Below the pieces are notes generated by a model. It was given only the letters and a program-made list of their open reading frames with translations, did not search any database and had not been told where the DNA came from. A DNA stretch of 64,000 bases from Dryococelus australis (lineage: Eukaryota > Arthropoda > Insecta > Phasmatodea > Phasmatidae): contig CM057009.1 of NCBI GenBank assembly GCA_029891345.1, positions 233,731,178-233,795,177 of the forward strand, written 5' to 3'. Of this stretch, positions 58,789-64,000 are shown in pieces (the stretch's first letter is position 1; each line of letters begins with the position of its first letter). The position numbers were made by a program, and so were the translations under genes.

Positions 58789-58880
58789 TGTTATGTATAT
58801 GTAATGTACAGCAACAAAGGGTTAACAGCATTGCCAAAAAGTTTTTTTGTTTGTTTTTTCATTGTAACGGGTACATAACA
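58789..58880 (+). repeat. Short LTR-like repeat, copy 2
   Basis: A 92-base unit TGTTATGTA...TACATAACA with perfect 9-base inverted ends, preceded by the purine-rich AATGAGGGAGTA, which could be a polypurine tract. It is related to 42232-42310. It lies downstream of the gypsy integrase in the same orientation, as a 3' LTR would, but it is shorter than normal LTRs. Confidence 0.5.
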
Positions 58881-59159
58881 ATCAAAATAAAATTTTAATA
58901 TACAACACTGATAAAGCGAGTGTTTTTTCCCTGATGTGATTTTAAGCTACAACTCGGGAAATACAAAGTAAAATGTGAATTATTAGTTAATAAGTTTATT
59001 AATTATTTCTTGGTAATAAGTTAACTTTTATTTAATAGTATTTCAACATAATTTAGGTGCCACACAAAATGCTGACTTGAAATATTCCTATGTTTAAATA
59101 GTCAGAAAGCAAAGAAGATAATTTGCTGAAACTGTGAATGGCATTTGTTATTTATTTGT
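58881..59159. other. AT-rich spacer
   Basis: Nothing recognised. Confidence 0.6.
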
Positions 59160-59327
59160 TGTTGGGATTTGTACCGTACGATGCCACTGGTCGGTGGGTT
59201 TCTGTGGGATCTTCAGTTTCCCCTTCACTTGCATTGTGGTGCTGCTTTATACCTCATTTTACCCTCATTGGCTCTCAAGACCACTGTGTTAGGAGCCATC
59301 CAAATCTCTCCACTCTACTCCAGTAGC
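59160..59327 (+). mobile_element. tRNA-derived SINE, copy 2 (body only)
   Basis: The phrases GGTGGGTTTCTGTGGGATCT, TACCCTCATTGGCTCTCAAG and CCATCCAAATCTCTCCACT match the body of the SINE at 17127-17355. The pol III promoter part is missing, so this copy is 5'-truncated. Confidence 0.7.
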
Positions 59328-61837
59328 CGGTTACTAAGGATCTTTACTTTCATAACACTTGTTGTAAACTAACAGCACAAATTGGTTTAATACTACATGT
59401 ATTATTTTATACAATCTGATAGGCAAACAGAGTTGGCATGTGAAAGGTTACTAACTCAGGAGGGGCAAATTAAATTCTGAATTGAATGAGTGAATGCAAT
59501 TTCGTGTAAATGGTCATCTTGTAGATTGTATTATTGGCATTCCGGTGAAATTATTTATTTATTAATGCAATGATTTAAATCCTGAGAATAAAAGGTTATT
59601 TTCTCACAAAAGGAAACATTAGGATAAATTTGATAGATTGTTACGTGTTGTAAAATTTATGTGAGTGCGGATGTGTTATTGCAAAAACATGACTAATATA
59701 AATCAAAATCCATGTAGTGCGGAAAAGATTAATACTATATGTCAAATCCATGCTGGCTATGAAGTAATGGCACTGAGTGCCTTTCAGTTATTGTGGTGGA
59801 GTGATTGATGTTTCACCATACATTCCAGCAGACATCTTCAGTATTTCAACATTGTCATGGAATGCAACCGCCTGATTTCTTCTTTTGGCAGCCAGTCACT
59901 ATCAACCTTTATTTTATTGGCTAATATGATGGCCAAACACAATCTTGTTCAATCTGATTCACCGTTTGGCTGGTTTTTTTCCTAGTTTTACTGTGAAAAG
60001 TGGTATGTAGATTTTACATAGATTCAGCCATTATTGGCATCTCTCTTTGAGGGGGAGGGTCCTTGGCTAGAATACAGCATGTAACTAAAAGAATCATCCA
60101 ATTTTACAAGGCTATAATTTGTATCGGAATGAAGGTAAGGCCTCGTGGCAAATTGTAAAATACACATGGACCAATTCCTGCAAAAATGACTAGAACAGAA
60201 CTACTATCATTAATCTTTAAAATTCCTCTCAATGGCAGATTAAATGCTCTAACAGTACTGATTCTCCTACAACAGAAATCTATCCTAATGGGAGCTTTCC
60301 ACCACCAGACTGATTAGAGAACGTCTAGAAACTCTTAATACTATCCGACTTGGGAGAGCAACAAAATTTAACTGAATAATGAGAAACTACACTTGCTTGA
60401 CGTAGAAGATATAGGCTACATTGGATCATGTGGGACAACAGACTAGGCAGCTAACTCTGAGGCAAGTTCAGATAAATAAATCCATAAATAAATAATTCAG
60501 CACACTCAAATTAGATCACCTAAACATAAGAGAGAGAGAAAAAAGGTTTACTACACCTATTAAATAAAAGAATATATCTTTGTTATCAGGACAATTTACT
60601 TTAACATTTTCTTAATGAAAACAATTAACTTACTTCTTGCTCACAGCATTACAATTGAGAACAAATACCAAAATTTGACTAACGGAACTTTCTGCTGAGA
60701 ACGCGCTGATTAAGACTGCGCCTTTACTCAACTTTAAACTTGCTACTGCTTCTTACATTACTCAGGCCTTTTAATCTAAATCAACTTCAGCTAATTATGT
60801 ATGGGGTGAAAAACATCTTAAACTTTCCAGTATCAATTCACTATCGGCTTGTACCTATCTAGACAAATCTTACTACAGTAACTTTATACCAAAGCTTAGG
60901 CCTTCAAATATCAGACTAACAGGGCTAAACCCTTGCTTTACATTATGGTATCTCTAGTCAATCATGCTAAGTTACTATGTTGGAAACCTAATGTTGTTGA
61001 ATCGCCACGAACCAAAACACCTAACTTAGCTAAGTCAATACTTAACTTGTGCAATCTACATGCTAAAGTTATCACAGGCTCCTCCAGCCTCTTGCTGCTG
61101 CTTCACCGCCAACTCACCAACCAGTCTTCGCAGACTCTTAATGCAGAACCCCACTCACTCATGCTGACTTCCAACACCAATGCAGACTGCCCAATAATGC
61201 AGTGCGTACTTCCAGGATCCATGCTCTGCTCCTCGCTGTTGCTAGGCCAACATCAGCATTCTCAAGCTCATGCCAAACTTCACCTCAGCCCATGCCACTC
61301 CAGCTTTTGTACTTCTCACTCTTCGGGGTGCCCTAGTCCCCTGCATGGCCATCCGCCTTGCTGTGCTGTTCTCAGCGCTTACCACATCATGCCACCGCAC
61401 CGCCAACCACTTTGTCAGCTTTCACATCCGGTCAGGTCCCACGTACACATATCCACCATCCTGACTGCACGGATAGAACTCTAGGTCAGGATAACCCATG
61501 ACCTTGCTGTGCACTTGCCAGAGCCCAGCTGACCAAATCCTATCCTTCAGCCATAAGGCTATATCTGAGTGATCCATTACAAATTTGGAAAAATCTATCA
61601 TTTAAATTCAAACACCAAATAACTACTAAAATTTAAGAGCTAAACAGTCAGAGCAAACGGAAAACTAGCAACCACCAAACAACTTTTAAAAATATATTTA
61701 CTTATAAACTGCATCTTTTAAAAAAATTAACAAACATGATAAAACGACAACAAAACTAGAAATGTGAGGTAAAATGCAGATCTGAAGGAAATAAAACCTA
61801 ACATCCAAACAAACTTCAGAAATCTGCTTCATATTCA

Positions 61838-61841
<4 letters not shown>
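59328..61841. other. No recognised gene; GC-richer block at 60930-61560
   Basis: The longest frame (60933-61484, 183 codons, plus) is rich in Ser, Leu, His and Cys without any domain, and sits in a C-rich patch. I consider it compositional rather than a gene. The region may be a non-coding transposon internal part. Confidence 0.45.

Positions 61842-61924
<83 letters not shown>
61842..61924. repeat. AT dinucleotide microsatellite
   Basis: About 83 bases of pure AT repeat, the longest in the window and able to extrude as a cruciform. Confidence 0.95.
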
Positions 61925-61926
<2 letters not shown>

Positions 61927-62049
61927 ATGATTTATTGATCCTTGTGATTTATATTTATATCAATGTAATGTGCTGTAGTTATCAAGATACAATTGTAACA
62001 ACTTATCACTGTGTGGTAATTATGCACTTGTATTGTACACACTGTTATA

Positions 62050-62282
62050 GGCTCTTCATGGTAAAGTTAGCACTTTTGAGAGTCCTCTCATTAGAAATAA
62101 TAGTCAGTAAATTAATTTTATTGTAGCCTTAGACATTAACTTCCAAGTGCAGTGGAATATACACGCTGTGTTTATTCCTTACATGGCAATATTTATTTTA
62201 AAAACGTGGTTGAAGGATATAAAATCACCGAAAGGAATAAGTAACTAGGGTCTTAAAAGTGCTCCCTTTATTGTGAAAATAT
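62050..62282. mobile_element. MITE of the GGCTnTTCACAGTAAAGTG family
   Basis: Left end GGCTCTTCATGGTAAAGTTA then GCACTTTTGAGAG; the right end is worn (AGTGCTCCCTTTATTGTGAA). The interior shares AGACATTAACTT, GTGGAATATACACGCTGTGT and AAGTAACTAGGGT with the copy at 44370. This is the oldest-looking of the four copies. Confidence 0.75.
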
Positions 62283-64000
62283 TATAGTAGGAATATTCTA
62301 AATATACAGGATTATTAATGAGGAGTTTCTGCCACTCACAGGCCATATTCCTTACATCATATGTCGTGTAAATGTGGGTCAAGAGTAATTCGATAATCAG
62401 CATACCCACCCTACAGTGGAAAGGAGTTTTCAACACAGTTTCAGCATCAATGTGTGTATGGTGTCCTACACTATCTGCTGATTGGGACATTCATTTTCCC
62501 AGGATGCTTGACTGATATGTATCTGCAATAATTGCAAAAAGAACTGCTGCTCTTCTTTGAGGATATTCCGTTAGCTGTGAGATGTTGTATGGCACACCCA
62601 TCAGTAATCACAGTTAAATGCAAAAAATACATGTAAATCATGAGCGATAAAATTTCTCTCCAAAATATAGATATACTCATAAAATTAATTATGCATACAC
62701 ACAACACACATGCATTAAATAATAAAAAATGTGCTCATGGGTGAACCAGAAAAATTATTTAAACATAATAATAATCACCAGGATATGATAAAAACATAAA
62801 TAAGATACAACTATACCTTCTTACCACTTGCTAGGAAACACACAGTTGCATGTTTAGCTCCTTGAAGCTCCTTGGTGATGAATTTCTTTTAGTAGTACAC
62901 CTCAGTGATTGCATTACTTTTTACTTTCTCAATCAAAACAGCGCTCTTAAAGTTGCTGTTGACAGAGATGCTCTAAATTCAGTTTGATTGTGGCGGACAC
63001 TGCTACAAATTCTCTCTGTTGAAGAATTGCTAGGTTGGCATTCCAACCTGTTTTATTTTTGAAATTGCCAAGTTTACTTTGTTGAGATTCTGTTTATTTT
63101 ATTGTGAGGAAAACAGGAAATAGTGATGGTTTGGGGGCTTGAGACGGCATTGTTTTGAGTTTCTTATGAGTGTGTGGCATTTTGAGTTGCATATTGTTTT
63201 GATGGAGTAGTTGAAAATTTTGCTCATATGGAAATAACATTTAAATTATTGTAACTTTAAAAACTTCAACTTCAATGAAGAAAAAAAGTATCGCTGTTTA
63301 TATTAGTTCAGAAGCAGAGAGAGAGAGACACACTCATTGAATTTACGATATAGACGAAAACAAACATTATTCACGCACTACAAAAGTGTTGAAAGTGTAG
63401 CTTTTTCAGGCCATGTTCATTTAAATAATTAATTATGGTAACAGTTTACAAATACATTATTTACAAAACACGCAAACTTATGTTTGTAAATTTTGCGACC
63501 TCTTGAACACGTGTGTTTCAATGGTAAGCCTTACAAGTTTACTTCGCTAAAATCATGCCTGTTCATCATTAACATTAAATAATTTATTTGCAGAATCATT
63601 CATTAAAATCAACACTGTGCACATTTCCTGAAACCAACAAACCTAAACTTAGATATGTATAATACTCAACGACCACACAGCAAATACACAATGGTGATTC
63701 CGGATCACTACTCACAACAGTGCTTGTTTTCGCTTTCCAGTATTGCCACAATCTTTACTGCAGACAATACATTGTACTGTAAATATGTATAGTGCTGTTT
63801 GCAGAGAATATCGAAATTGTCGACTCACATGCAAGCTTTTGGTAAGAGTACGATTTTTACTGTACGGCAGACAATACATTGTACCATAAATATCTACAAA
63901 CTAAAAGAAATACTAAAAAATTCAGACACATTGTCAAGGCTATCAATTTCCGTAATAAACAAGCAAGCTTCCGTATTTCCGTAACTGGATGTTAAAATTG
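62283..64000. other. No recognised gene; one short direct repeat
   Basis: The minus-strand frames at 62245-62490 and 62471-62707 have no domain that I can name. A 27-base phrase containing GCAGACAATACATTGTAC occurs at 63760-63786 and again at 63867-63893 with two differences. Confidence 0.45.

Noticed and set aside
60933..61484. A 183-codon open frame, one of the longest in the window, as a host gene
   Set aside because: No domain, composition follows a C-rich patch, no signal peptide or conserved motif, and the overlapping frame at 61270-61464 is also open.
1..64000. CRISPR arrays, operons, phage modules, rRNA or intact tRNA genes
   Set aside because: No regularly spaced repeats, no dense same-strand coding, no rRNA signature; B-box matches found belong to SINE-like repeats rather than complete tRNA cloverleaves.

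Overview
The window looks like repeat-rich, AT-rich nuclear DNA from a eukaryote, most likely an arthropod and probably an insect with a large genome. The reasons are: almost every long or recognisable reading frame belongs to a transposable element; the element mix (Tc1, mariner, Tigger/pogo, hAT, piggyBac, gypsy, Jockey/CR1-like LINEs, tRNA-derived SINEs) is typical of arthropods; and there are no operons, no dense coding and no prokaryotic signals. One SINE 3' body resembles, from memory, a family common in orthopteroid insects. That taxonomic hint is weak. I found no intact host gene.

Layout. 0.3-0.5 kb holds a decayed paired zinc-finger exon resembling the alternative 3' exons of insect lola-type BTB genes. 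1-5.4 kb is AT-rich DNA with scattered GC-rich blocks and diverged direct repeats. 5.8-8.1 kb has a hAT-like terminus, a mariner transposase remnant and a PIF/Harbinger-like fragment. 8.2-11.1 kb is a complete-ended but coding-dead Tigger/pogo element, with inverted repeats and a TA duplication on both sides. 13.7-14.8 kb and 19.3-21.0 kb hold two hAT/BED-finger remnants, followed by a truncated Tc1 (21.3-22.3 kb). 22.3-26.9 kb has no recognisable gene.

26.9-41.1 kb is the most structured part: four related minus-strand LINE copies lie head to tail, each new copy starting directly at the A/T-rich tail of the previous one. One copy (C) keeps its 5' UTR with short tandem monomers, and it carries two nested DNA elements whose pre-insertion target can be read back. 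One is a 1.7 kb TA-flanked element with 26 bp inverted repeats. The other is a member of a miniature inverted-repeat family that occurs four times in the window.

42-48.5 kb contains short LTR-like repeats, a SINE, a hAT dimerisation-domain fragment ending in poly(A), a MITE, a 2.1 kb hAT-like element and a gypsy RT/RNase H fragment. The gypsy fragment is cut by a Tigger-type element (48.5-50.3 kb) that itself contains a SINE. At 52.2-52.8 kb a 342 bp unit is duplicated in tandem with no difference that I can see. 53.2-55.2 kb is a G-rich CR1/L2-like LINE inserted into a piggyBac remnant, followed by a gypsy integrase fragment (56.0-57.0 kb). The remainder to 64 kb is AT-rich spacer with a SINE, a long AT microsatellite and a MITE.

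Nothing here acts as a working pathway. The biology is nested transposition, decay and possible host reuse. The observations most worth checking are the LINE tandem array, the undecayed 342 bp duplication, the unassigned TA-flanked element, the MITE family and the lola-like exon.
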